A stretch of 64,000 nucleotides of DNA from JANNSX01 sp031403155. Its GTDB lineage: Bacteria; Pseudomonadota; Alphaproteobacteria; Rhizobiales; Hyphomicrobiaceae. A program made the position numbers and the translations under genes. Of this stretch, positions 1 through 7,919 are shown one piece after another; position 1 is the first letter of the stretch, and every line of letters starts with the position of its first letter. Below the pieces are notes generated by a model that did no database searches, was not told where the DNA came from, and saw only the letters and a program-made list of their open reading frames with translations. The DNA is taken from assembly GCA_031403155.1 (NCBI GenBank), contig JANNSX010000092.1, forward strand, positions 1 through 64,000, read 5' to 3'.

Positions 1-177
1 CACGGCTGGACCTACAATCTCGACGGCACGCTGCGCGGCGCGCCTGCCATGACCCGCAACGCCGCCTTCTGCAAAGACGACTACAAGCTCCCCTCGATCC
101 GCTGCGAGGAATGGCTCGGCTGGGTGATGGTGACGCTGAACTCCGACGCGCCGCCGCGAGCCGGGCTCACACATTGA
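1..177 (+). pseudogene. Rieske oxygenase alpha-subunit remnant (5' end outside window)
   Basis: Frame 1 opens with HGWTYNLDG, which matches the second half of the Rieske [2Fe-2S] motif (CPYHGWTYxLDG) of ring-hydroxylating oxygenase alpha subunits. It continues through the expected LPSIRCEEWLGWVMVTLN segment. After about 55 residues the family similarity ends at a short unrelated tail and a TGA at 175-177. Family members normally continue another 200 or more residues through the mononuclear-iron domain (E/D..H..H), and I do not see that domain downstream in any frame. The gene therefore looks truncated, with its 5' part outside the window. A complete, different Rieske oxygenase lies at 12615-13811. 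Confidence 0.6.
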
Positions 178-524
178 GGGGCGCGGGGCGATCTCAAAGC
201 CACGGGCCGAGGAAGAATTTGTAAGGCGACCTCTCGATCGCCCCGCCGGCGTTTTCGGAGCTGGCCTTGGTCACCTCAATAGCCGGGCTGCTTCGGGGAA
301 AGGCGTCTCACCCTTTCCGGACCAAGGTGCGAACCCTGCCATCGAGCCTGCGTTGGCCCTCCGGCAGTCGCCGGTCACGCCGCGCTTCGTCAGACGCCTC
401 TGCGGAAACGCCCCTCGCCGGGTGACGGGCAGATTATGCGCCCGCCGGCAATACGCGGGGATAAGTTCTTTGCGGCTATGGTGAATGAAAACGAAATGCT
501 TGTGGGTCCTGTATCGATTATGTG

Positions 525-664
525 ACCGCCCCTCACCCCACCCTCTCCCCGTACGCTCACGCTACAGGGAGAGGAGGGCAACCACCGCGCTTGCCTGACC
601 AGTCAGGGACGCGTTGCCTCTCATTGCCTCTCCCCGCTTTGGCGGGGAGAGGGGAAGGTGAGGG
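525..664. repeat. Family-3 palindromic repeats (CCCTCTCCC type)
   Basis: CACCCTCTCCCCGTACG..AGGGAGAGGAGGG is followed by CCTCTCCCCGC..GCGGGGAGAGGGG, so there are two adjacent short palindromes. The same CTCTCCC/GGGAGAG core recurs at 7710-7890, 40884-41165 and 41722-41945. This is a REP-like extragenic family. Confidence 0.7.
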
Positions 665-751
665 GCGACCACAAAGGAAATCGTTGCCACAACTACCACA
701 ACACGGGAGACCGGCAAGCCGCCCACGCTCTCCTGCAGCGCACCCTCTCCA

Positions 752-912
752 CCGTCACTGCCGCGAAGGCGGCCGCCCAGACAAGCCGGTGGAAATCTCT
801 GTATATGTACCCCGGGCGGAAGTCAGCGCGCCTCGATTGACGATCCGCGAACTGACAGAGATGTCACGCCAAGTCTGACATGGCTAGGCGGCCGCCTTCG
901 CGGCCGTGACGG
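752..912. repeat. 161-bp element with 26-bp terminal inverted repeats
   Basis: The arm at 752-777 (CCGTCACTGCCGCGAAGGC...) and the arm at 887-912 are reverse complements with one mismatch over 26 bases. The 109-bp interior has no gene. The size and structure resemble a miniature inverted-repeat element. I could not identify target-site duplications. Confidence 0.5.
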
Positions 913-1130
913 GGAGGTGGGTTTGTGAAGGTGGTTGAGAGGTAGAGGGAGCGGGCATCAAATGACCGTAAGAAGTGACATCGATTACCGACTGTTGGCA
1001 AATCTGCTTTCCGGCATGAAGCAGTCGGCTCCTTCATTTACATAGTGTATTGTCCAATTTTGTTCCCAAACACAGCAATTCTCTCGGGCCCGACAATATC
1101 GCCCGTGAACACATGCACTGGGCAGCACCG

Positions 1131-1985
1131 TTAGTAGCGGCACTTGAACGTGTCATCAATCTCGAACGGATTGAGCCAGGGCCGGCCACGAACCCTATTC
1201 ATCAGTTCCCAGTACATGGCCTTGGCAATAGGCTCGCAGCAGTCGGCCGGGTAGAGGTAGCCGTAGCGTTGAAGGCTTCCAATCCATTCATCCTTCAGAT
1301 GCCACGAGCGCTCGAATTCGGGCCGGAGGTAGCTGAAGACTTGCCAGCGTATGTCGTTGAGAAATTTGCTGATCAGCACAGAGTGAAAGACAAAGATGTT
1401 CCCGTGAAACCATTCGAAAAAGCCGGGTAGCGCGAGATATGAATCCTGCTCAGCAATCAGATGGCCGCTGGAGTCTAGAATGCTGCGTAGGTGCTTGGCG
1501 TTACTCGCAAGGCGCGCGAGATGATGCTTCGCGATGTCCCCGCAGATTTTGATGTAGCGAAGGCGGGTTATGCGGATGTCGGCGACCACACCGATGTCGG
1601 CTAGATTGACGCCCTCGGCGAGAAACTCCCCCTCGAGCCATGTCGCGAAGTTTTCTGTTACTTCCCTAAGGCCAGCCATGTTCTGGCCCAACCTCGGGTC
1701 GGCGATCACCTGACGAAGATAGAACAAAAACGTAAGATCCGTGGGTTTAGAATTGCTAGGCGGCGCCACAAGCCCGAGCGGAATCGGTTGCCCTTTGAAG
1801 GCCTTGAGCTGTGAGAGGAAGTCACCGAGACGGATGTTAAAGAGTTCGGCGTGGCTAGACGTCGTGAAGAGAAGATTGGAGAAGTGTGGACTCTCGGGCC
1901 GGACGAACACAGCCCAGTTGACCATATCGTCGATCATAGCCCAGACCGAATTCAGGATGATGCACTCCTGCTCCATTGCGTTCAT
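1131..1985 (-). CDS. Unrecognised protein, 284 aa
   Basis: This is an open frame starting with ATG at 1985 (MNAMEQE). I do not recognise the family. The product is soluble-looking, with no signal peptide and no membrane helices, and is rich in aromatic residues and histidine, for example FFEWFHGNIFVFHSVL near residue 190 and a PADCCEPIAKAMYWELM stretch near the C-terminus. Its base composition is less GC-rich than the flanking clusters and third positions are less GC-biased, which fits acquisition from outside. It stands alone between a repeat region and the EamA gene, with no neighbours suggesting a role. Coding status is supported by length and plausible composition only. Confidence 0.5.
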   Translation of the reverse strand: MNAMEQECIILNSVWAMIDDMVNWAVFVRPESPHFSNLLFTTSSHAELFNIRLGDFLSQLKAFKGQPIPLGLVAPPSNSKPTDLTFLFYLRQVIADPRLGQNMAGLREVTENFATWLEGEFLAEGVNLADIGVVADIRITRLRYIKICGDIAKHHLARLASNAKHLRSILDSSGHLIAEQDSYLALPGFFEWFHGNIFVFHSVLISKFLNDIRWQVFSYLRPEFERSWHLKDEWIGSLQRYGYLYPADCCEPIAKAMYWELMNRVRGRPWLNPFEIDDTFKCRY

Positions 1986-2150
1986 GCCGCCTCCTGCGGA
2001 GCGGTCGCCTAGCCCTTGGAGCTAGACCCTGTGAAAGAAACGTGTCGCGCCTTTGATGTGAGTCTGAATAGACCAAAGAACGGGCATTGCCGACCATTTG
2101 CGTGAGTATTACTTGCTAGCGCAGTCAACCTTCCGCTTCCGAACACTCCC

Positions 2151-3206
2151 CTACCCCCGTCTCCCCGCGAACAGCGCCACCAGCCCCGCCCCCACGATCA
2201 GCGCCGCCCCCGCGGCCGTCGCCGCGCCAGGCACCTCCTGCCACAGCAGGAACCCCCAGATCGGGGCCCAGATGAGTGCGGTGTATTCGAAGCTTGCGAC
2301 CAGATTAGCGTCGGCCTCGCGGTAGGCGTAGGTGAGGCCGGCGATGCCGCCGAAGCCAACGATACCGCAGCCGAGCATGATGGCGAGGTCGGTGGCGTCC
2401 GGCATGATCCACGGGCGCGTCAGGAACGCCATGCTCGGATGGGTCGCCGCGCCGAAGCCCCAGATGGTCTGGACGATGCCGATGCCGATCGCGGAGCCGA
2501 GGAAGAACAGCGTGTTGTAGAAGGCCATGACGGAGGCCGGCGTCGTCGCGCTGATGCCGCGCGCCATCACCATGGCGATGGAGTAGAGGAACGCGCAGAA
2601 GAGGATCAGCAGGCCAGCCGGCTCGAACACGCCTGAGCCGGGGCGCAGCATCACCACGACGCCGGCGAAACCGGCGATCACCGCGACCCAAGTGAGCCAC
2701 CCGATGCGCTCGCCGAGGAAGGGGCCGGAGAGCGCCACGATGATCAGCGGCACGCTCATGTAGAGGGCGACCGCATCGGTGAAGGGGAGCGCCGCGAAGC
2801 CGAGATAATAGGAGAAATAGCCGAGCAACAAGATGACGGCGCGCAGGATGATGAGACCTATCCTCGGCGGGACGAGCGCGCCGAGGCCGGGGTCGAAATG
2901 CACCAGCAGCAGGAAGAAGGGCAGCGCCGTGGCGCTCCTGATCGTCAGCACCTCGGCCAGCGGATAGGCGCCGCTCACCCATTTCACGCCGACATCGTGG
3001 AGGGAGAAGAAGAACACGCCGAGACAGAGATAGAGCACGCCACGCAGCGGCCGCTGCGGCCGCGCCGGTGCACCAGACCGTTCTGCGATCCTTGGCTGTC
3101 GCAGAACCGGTCTAGGGTGTTGGCTTTGAGCACTGTCCTCCGACCAACCGGGATCCACTTGGCCGGAAAGCGCTCTCACTCCATAGCTCTCGGCTGTCGT
3201 GGTCAT
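2151..3206 (-). CDS. EamA/DMT-family membrane transporter with repeat-encoded N-terminus
   Basis: The protein has ten hydrophobic helices in two EamA repeats, starting near residue 56 (RGVLYLCLGVFFFSLHDV) and ending GLVALFAGRRG. This is the drug/metabolite transporter superfamily (metabolite efflux or amino-acid export, inner membrane). The ATG at 3206 lies 24 bp after the stop of livM, so the gene is probably the last of that operon. Residues about 11-45 are encoded by a family-2 repeat (3072-3176) that is also read in the N-terminus of the protein at 42627. No ATG follows the repeat. The only later candidate is a GTG directly at the first helix (codon 57). Whether the repeat is translated is therefore open. 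The substrate is unknown. Confidence 0.85.
   Translation of the reverse strand: MTTTAESYGVRALSGQVDPGWSEDSAQSQHPRPVLRQPRIAERSGAPARPQRPLRGVLYLCLGVFFFSLHDVGVKWVSGAYPLAEVLTIRSATALPFFLLLVHFDPGLGALVPPRIGLIILRAVILLLGYFSYYLGFAALPFTDAVALYMSVPLIIVALSGPFLGERIGWLTWVAVIAGFAGVVVMLRPGSGVFEPAGLLILFCAFLYSIAMVMARGISATTPASVMAFYNTLFFLGSAIGIGIVQTIWGFGAATHPSMAFLTRPWIMPDATDLAIMLGCGIVGFGGIAGLTYAYREADANLVASFEYTALIWAPIWGFLLWQEVPGAATAAGAALIVGAGLVALFAGRRG
3072..3176 (-). repeat. Family-2 CTAG-type repeat, copy A (within EamA gene)
   Basis: On the minus strand it reads AGAGCGCTTTCC, CCAAGTGGATCCCGGTTGGT, GTGCTCAAAGCCAACA, and ends in an imperfect palindrome (ACCGGTTCTGCGACAG..TCGCAGAACGGTCT). It aligns along its whole length with copy B (42653-42757) and shares its left two thirds with copy C (39082-39186). 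It encodes QVDPGWSEDSAQSQHPRP in the frame of the EamA gene. Confidence 0.8.
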
Positions 3207-3230
3207 GTCGATCGGGTCGAACCTGTTTGA

Positions 3231-4217
3231 TCAGGTCGATTCTGCCTCGGGACGGGCCGCCGCGCCATTGTCTTTATCGATGCGCATGGCTGGCGAGCGC
3301 TCCGGCACCAACCCCGAGCGATAACGTTGCAGCACCACCTGCAACAACAGTCCGATTAGCAGCATGCGCAGATAGGACGAGCGCGTCATCAGCTCCGGCG
3401 GCAGGCGGTTGGTCACGATCTCCGTCAGCGACCAGATCGCCCAGATGCCGAGCGCGCCGGCAATCGCCCCGCGATTGTTGCCGCTGCCGCCGGCCATCAG
3501 CATCACCCAGACGAGGAAAGTGACGACCAGAGGCTCGGTCGCCGAGGGCGAGAGGAAGCGGAACTGCGCGGCGGTCAGCGCCCCGGCGACACCCATGATG
3601 GCCGCGCCGATGACGAAGGTCTGCAGGCGGAACCAGTCGACATCCTTGCCGGCGGCCCGCGCCGCATCCTCGTTGTCGCGGATGGCCCGCAGCGTCCGGC
3701 CCCAGGGGCTGTCGTAGAGCCGCTCGGCGAAGAGATAGACGACGAGCACGACGAGCCAGACGGTCGCGAGCAGCACATAGTCGCTCGCCCGGCCTGTGAC
3801 GAAACCGTCGAGCGGCCTGGGCACCCTCGAGATGCCGAGGCTGCCGTTCGTCAGCCAGTCCTCGTTGACGATGACGAGCCGCAACGTCTCGGCGATGCCG
3901 ATGGAGGCCATGGCGAGATAGTCGCTCTTGAGCCGAACGCAGATCTTGGCGACGAGATAGCCGGTCAGACCTGCGACGAGCGCAGCGCCCAGAAGTCCGA
4001 GCGGGATCGGCAGGCCGAAGCCGCCGATGTGCTTGGGCGAATCGGGCGCCGTGAGAATGGCCGACGCATAGGCGCCGACCGCGAAGAATCCGGCGATGCC
4101 GGCATTGAACAGCCCGCCCATGCCCCACTGCACGTTGAGCGCAAGGCACAGCACGGCATAGATGCCGCCGGCGATCAGGAAGCCGATGAGATAGAAGACG
4201 AGCCCCGTCCATTCCAT
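3231..4217 (-). CDS. livM: Branched-chain amino acid ABC transporter permease, LivM type
   Basis: This inner-membrane permease of 328 aa has about eight to nine helices and the LivM signature region LRAIRDNEDAARAAGKDV (cytoplasmic coupling loop that contacts the ATPases). I start it at the ATG at 4217 (MEWTGLVFY), which overlaps the stop of the upstream dehydrogenase as TGATG. An open frame extends further upstream, but it is arginine-rich shadow sequence. The C-terminal tail of about 30 residues (ERSPAMRIDKDNGAA) is longer than usual. It works with LivH (5230-6120), LivF, LivG and the periplasmic binding protein at 7920-9122. The substrate is probably an amino acid or an aromatic/amide relative, given the linked kynureninase. 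Confidence 0.9.
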   Translation of the reverse strand: MEWTGLVFYLIGFLIAGGIYAVLCLALNVQWGMGGLFNAGIAGFFAVGAYASAILTAPDSPKHIGGFGLPIPLGLLGAALVAGLTGYLVAKICVRLKSDYLAMASIGIAETLRLVIVNEDWLTNGSLGISRVPRPLDGFVTGRASDYVLLATVWLVVLVVYLFAERLYDSPWGRTLRAIRDNEDAARAAGKDVDWFRLQTFVIGAAIMGVAGALTAAQFRFLSPSATEPLVVTFLVWVMLMAGGSGNNRGAIAGALGIWAIWSLTEIVTNRLPPELMTRSSYLRMLLIGLLLQVVLQRYRSGLVPERSPAMRIDKDNGAAARPEAEST

Positions 4218-5230
4218 CAGGTCAGCCCTCCGCCTCGAAAGCGCGCGGGTCCGAGATCGGCGGCGGATTTGAGCCCGGGCTCGGCGGCGAGAACATCGGG
4301 AATGCGGTTCACCATCTGCGCGACGGTGGCGAGACCCGCATCGTAACCGGCGAGCCGGCACTTCAGCGGTGCGGGGCCGCCGATCTCCCATTCGACATAG
4401 TCCTCCTCGCCCTCGAGCGCGAGGCGGAGATCATTGACGGCGGTCACCTCGACACTGTTTCCAGCAACGATCCGCGTAATGGTGCGCGAGCCGAGAGTCT
4501 GGCCTGCAGCAACCTCGAAGGCGCCCTGGCGATAGGGTTTTTCCGCGAAGACGGGCTCGATCGCGGAGATGATGCTGCGCACCGGAAAGCCCATCGTCTC
4601 GACGGCCTGGTGCATTAACACCTGATAGGGCGTGATGGCGCCATAGCGGCTCATGGCCGTGCGGAATTCCGCCGCGCTCAGGCCTGCGCCGCCGAGCGCC
4701 GCGACGCCCGGGCCGTGCGGCGCGATATCGACGAGGCTACGGTTGGTTACTCGCTCAATGCCATTGCAGGCTGCAGCGAGAACGGTGGGTAGCCACATGC
4801 GGAAGGCGTCCTGGAAACCCGTGCCCAGCATGACCGAGCCATGCTTGCGGGCGATGTCGTCGAGCTCGGCCGCGAGTGCCGGCGAGACGGCTTTCGGGTA
4901 TGACGCCTGGAGCCCGCACGAGATGATGCGCACGCCGTGCTCCAAGAGCTGGCGATAAACCGGCATGTTCTCGGCGAGGTTGTCGCTGACGGCATGGATG
5001 GCAATGTCGGCCTGAGTGGCTGCGAGCGCCTCCTCGAGACTCGCACGCACGATCGGATCGGGACGAAGCGCGCATCCCGCGAGCTCCGACAGCCGGCGGC
5101 CGGTCTTGGCGCCGGGCCGATTGACGGCTGCGACCACCGGATAGCCGAGATCGGCACAGAGCCGTGTCGCAGTGCAACCCACGACGCCCACGCCATAGAT
5201 GAGAACACCCTTGGGCTTTATCGGCTCCAT
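4217..5230 (-). CDS. DapB-fold NAD(P)-binding dehydrogenase (diaminopentanoate-dehydrogenase-like)
   Basis: The 337-aa protein has an N-terminal Rossmann motif GVGVVG (residues 11-16) and the layout of proteins annotated as dihydrodipicolinate reductase N-terminal domain or 2,4-diaminopentanoate dehydrogenase: NAD(P)-binding domain, then a C-terminal domain with the conserved GTGFQDAF stretch. It is not a biosynthetic DapB, because it is longer and lacks an obvious dihydrodipicolinate-binding histidine/lysine motif. The ATG at 5230 overlaps the livH stop (TGATG), has a good ribosome binding site (GGGGAGG 7 nt upstream) and its own stop overlaps livM. It is thus translationally coupled inside a transporter operon. 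It probably oxidises or reduces the imported compound. The reaction is unknown. Confidence 0.75.
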   Translation of the reverse strand: MEPIKPKGVLIYGVGVVGCTATRLCADLGYPVVAAVNRPGAKTGRRLSELAGCALRPDPIVRASLEEALAATQADIAIHAVSDNLAENMPVYRQLLEHGVRIISCGLQASYPKAVSPALAAELDDIARKHGSVMLGTGFQDAFRMWLPTVLAAACNGIERVTNRSLVDIAPHGPGVAALGGAGLSAAEFRTAMSRYGAITPYQVLMHQAVETMGFPVRSIISAIEPVFAEKPYRQGAFEVAAGQTLGSRTITRIVAGNSVEVTAVNDLRLALEGEEDYVEWEIGGPAPLKCRLAGYDAGLATVAQMVNRIPDVLAAEPGLKSAADLGPARFRGGGLT

Positions 5231-6120
5231 CACAGCAACCTCCCCTTGAAGAGCCCCTGCGGCCGGAAGATCAGCAGCACGACCATGACGATGAAGGCGA
5301 CCGCCGTCTTGTAGGAAGGCGAGATCAGCGCCTCCTCGCCGATCCAGTTGTAAGTCGAAAGCTCCTCGGCGAGCCCGATCAGCATGCCGCCGGCGAGCGC
5401 CCCCATCGGCTTGCCGATGCCGCCGAGGATGGTCGCGGCGAACATCGGCAAAATCAGGTTCCAGCCCATGTTCGGATGGATATCGGTATCGAGCCCGGCG
5501 ATGACGCCGGCGATCGCCGCCAGGCTCGCACCGATGATCCAGGTCCAGCGGATGACACGCTTCACGTCGAGGCCGGCGACGGCGGCGAGCTCCGGCTCGT
5601 CGGCAACCGCCCGCATGGCGCGGCCGGTTCGCGAACGCGTCAGGAAGAGATGCAACGCCACGGCGATGCCGGCGACGATGACGATGGCCTCGACATGCAG
5701 CAGCGAGACCCGGAAGGTTTCGAGCAGCACGAGCGGTGGGGTGACACCGCGGATGAAGACCTGATTGTCCGAGCCCCAGACCATTTGCGCGATCGAGCGC
5801 ATCATCAGCGCGACACCGAAGGAGGAGATGACGGTGTAGATCGTGGGCAGATCGCGAAGCGGCTTGTAGCACCAGCGGTCGGCGGCGAGCACAGTAGCGA
5901 TGGCGAGCGCGATACCGGCGGGCAAGGCCAGGAGCGGATGCACACCCGTGACCCAAACCGCCGTCAGCGTGCCATAGGCACCGACCGTCATGACATCGCC
6001 ATGCGCGAAATGGGAGAAGCGCAGGATGCCGAAGATCATGGAGATGCCGACCGCGCCAAGCGCATAGATGCTGCCGAGCGCCAGCGCCGGCACGAGATAG
6101 TGATTGACGAAGTCAATCAT
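5230..6120 (-). CDS. livH: Branched-chain amino acid ABC transporter permease, LivH type
   Basis: This 296-aa permease has about eight helices, with FGILRFSHFAHGDVM near residue 30 and the coupling-loop motif GRAMRAVADEPELAAVAGLD near residue 165, both typical of LivH. The C-terminus IFRPQGLFKGR is also characteristic. The ATG at 6120 overlaps the livF stop (ATGA), and its stop overlaps the dehydrogenase start. It pairs with LivM in a heterodimeric membrane channel. Confidence 0.93.
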   Translation of the reverse strand: MIDFVNHYLVPALALGSIYALGAVGISMIFGILRFSHFAHGDVMTVGAYGTLTAVWVTGVHPLLALPAGIALAIATVLAADRWCYKPLRDLPTIYTVISSFGVALMMRSIAQMVWGSDNQVFIRGVTPPLVLLETFRVSLLHVEAIVIVAGIAVALHLFLTRSRTGRAMRAVADEPELAAVAGLDVKRVIRWTWIIGASLAAIAGVIAGLDTDIHPNMGWNLILPMFAATILGGIGKPMGALAGGMLIGLAEELSTYNWIGEEALISPSYKTAVAFIVMVVLLIFRPQGLFKGRLL

Positions 6121-6839
6121 CGCGCCTCGCCTCCGCCCAGAAAGCTGCGGCGCACGGTGTCGTCGGCGAGAAGCGCCGCGCCTGTCCCCGAGACGAAATT
6201 GCGGCCGGTGACGAGCACGTGGCCCATATCGGCGATGCGGAGCGCTTGCCGTGCATTCTGCTCCACCATCAGCACCGTCACCCCTGAAGCCTTGATCTCG
6301 AGGATGAGATCGAAGATGCGCTCGAGATAGGCAGGCGAGAGGCCGGCCGTCGGCTCGTCGAGGAGGAGGAGCTTGGGCTCGCTCATCAGCGCGCGACCCA
6401 TCGCCACCATCTGCCGCTGGCCGCCCGACAGCTCGCCCGCCGGCTGGCGGAGCTTGGCCTTGAGGTCAGGGAAGAGAGTCAACACGCGCGCTTCCGTCGC
6501 TGCGCGATCCTTGGGTGCGGACGCATGCGTGCCGACGTCGAGATTCTCGGCGACGGTCAGCGAGGGAAAGACGTTGCGGCTCTGCGGTACGGCGGAGATG
6601 CCGAGCGGCACGAGCGTCTCCGTCGACGATCCCGTGATGTCCCGGCCCTCGAAGGTGATCGTTCCCGCCATGACGCGCGTCAGGGAAAAGACGCTCTTGA
6701 GCAGTGTCGATTTTCCGGCGCCGTTGGGTCCGATGACGACGGCGATGCTTTGCGGCGCCACCTCGAGGGCGATATCCTCGATGATCGCGGTGGCGCCGTA
6801 GCCCGCCGTCAGCCCCTTGATCGAGAGGAGCGCGCTCAT
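6117..6839 (-). CDS. livF: ABC transporter ATPase, LivF type
   Basis: The 240-aa ATPase has Walker A GPNGAGKS, Q-loop SAVPQSRNVFPSLTV, signature LSGGQRQMVAMGRAL, Walker B LLLLDEP and an H-loop replaced by VEQNAR, as is usual in LivF. The start is ATG 6839, overlapping the livG stop as ATGA. The longer frame upstream is not used, because it lies over livG. It energises uptake together with LivG. Confidence 0.93.
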   Translation of the reverse strand: MSALLSIKGLTAGYGATAIIEDIALEVAPQSIAVVIGPNGAGKSTLLKSVFSLTRVMAGTITFEGRDITGSSTETLVPLGISAVPQSRNVFPSLTVAENLDVGTHASAPKDRAATEARVLTLFPDLKAKLRQPAGELSGGQRQMVAMGRALMSEPKLLLLDEPTAGLSPAYLERIFDLILEIKASGVTVLMVEQNARQALRIADMGHVLVTGRNFVSGTGAALLADDTVRRSFLGGGEAR

Positions 6840-7609
6840 GCGCGTCCCTCGTACTTGCCGCCGCCGAAATAGGCTTCCACCACGCGCTCGTCGTGGCGCA
6901 CCGCATCGACGCTGCCTTGCGTCAGCACCTTGCCCTCGGCCATCACGACGACTCCATCGCAAAGGCGCGAGACATAGTCGAGATCGTGCTCGATCAAACA
7001 AAAGGTGAGGCCGCGCTGCCGGTTGAGCGCCATGATCTTCTCGGCGAGCTTACCGAGCAGCGTGCGATTGATGCCGGCGCCGATCTCATCGAGCAGCACG
7101 ATCTTGGGCTCGCGCATCAGGGCGCGGCCGAGCTCGAGGAGCTTCTTCTGGCCGCCGGACAGCAGTCCGGCCTTCTCGTTCGCTACCGGATCGAGCTCCA
7201 GCAGCGCGATGGTTTCCGTTGCGCGCTCGTGGGTCTGGCGCTCCTCCTCGCGGAAGGCCGCCCGCCGGAACACGACGTTGAAGACATTTTCGCCTTTGGG
7301 TGCGCTTGCGGCGGCCATCAGGTTTTCGGTGACGGTCAGCCGGCCGAACTCGTGGGGAATCTGGAAGGTCCGGGCGAGACCGCGGCGGCTGCGTTCATGG
7401 GAAGCGAGGCGGGTGATGTCCTCACCCTCGAGCAGCACGCGGCCGCTGGTTGGCCGGAGCCTTCCGGCGATGACATTGAACAGCGTCGTCTTGCCGGCGC
7501 CGTTGGGGCCGATGAGGCCGGTGATGCGGCCGGCCGGAATTTCGAAGCTCACATCGTCGACTGCGGCGAGCCCGCCGAAGCGCATGCTGACATGGTCGAG
7601 CTTGATCAT
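6836..7609 (-). CDS. livG: ABC transporter ATPase, LivG type
   Basis: The 257-aa ATPase has Walker A GPNGAGKTTLFN, the LivG-type ARTFQIPHEFGRLTV Q-loop, signature LLSGGQKKLLELGRAL, Walker B KIVLLDEI and H-loop IEHDLDYV. The ATG at 7609 is the first gene after a 310-bp interval that separates it from the binding protein gene. That interval is full of palindromes and may reduce or process the transcript between binding protein and membrane components. Confidence 0.93.
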   Translation of the reverse strand: MIKLDHVSMRFGGLAAVDDVSFEIPAGRITGLIGPNGAGKTTLFNVIAGRLRPTSGRVLLEGEDITRLASHERSRRGLARTFQIPHEFGRLTVTENLMAAASAPKGENVFNVVFRRAAFREEERQTHERATETIALLELDPVANEKAGLLSGGQKKLLELGRALMREPKIVLLDEIGAGINRTLLGKLAEKIMALNRQRGLTFCLIEHDLDYVSRLCDGVVVMAEGKVLTQGSVDAVRHDERVVEAYFGGGKYEGRA

Positions 7610-7919
7610 GCGCTACTGACTTTGAACCAATTCCCGCCGGGGCAACCGATCGCCTACAACCCTCGCGCCAAGAACGCGCAGACTTACCCATGCAGACGAC
7701 GGCTCGGTGGCCGGCCTTCTCCCTTGGGGAGAAGGTGGCGCGAATGCGCCGGATGAGGGGTTGAGCAGGTTTGCAACCTCTCCTCGTCGCGTGGTTGGGC
7801 TCGTCGAAGCTCAACCCCTCTCCCGCGTTTGTTTTCTTGCGTGCCTCCGGCACGACCCGGCACCCTCTCCCCAAAGGAGAGGGCCGGCAAACGAGATATC
7901 TCAGCCGTGGAGCTGCGCC
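7610..7919. repeat. Family-3 palindromes between binding-protein gene and livG
   Basis: The 310 bp hold no gene. GCCTTCTCCCTTGGGGAGAAGG (7712-7733) is a near-perfect hairpin. Further on, CCCTCTCCCGCG..CGTGCCTCCGGCACG..CACCCTCTCCCCAAAGGAGAGGG makes two more. The second copy closely matches 40884-40960. On the transcribed (minus) strand these can form stable structures, possibly giving higher binding-protein mRNA levels as REP sequences do elsewhere (inference). Confidence 0.65.

Larger units (their letters stand above)
178..1130. other. Gene-poor, repeat-rich interval
   Basis: I see no convincing coding sequence in this interval. It holds family-3 palindromes (525-664) and a pair of 26-bp inverted repeats (752-777 and 887-912). 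From about 960 the composition becomes more AT-rich and runs into the downstream minus-strand gene. Confidence 0.6.

Noticed and set aside
1050..1430. A 126-codon + strand frame
   Set aside because: It lies opposite the more convincing minus-strand frame at 1131-1985 and has no ribosome binding site or family signal.
2151..2325. tRNA or rRNA genes anywhere in the window
   Set aside because: I saw no cloverleaf consensus (GGTTCGAATCC-type T arm with acceptor pairing) while reading through the intergenic regions.
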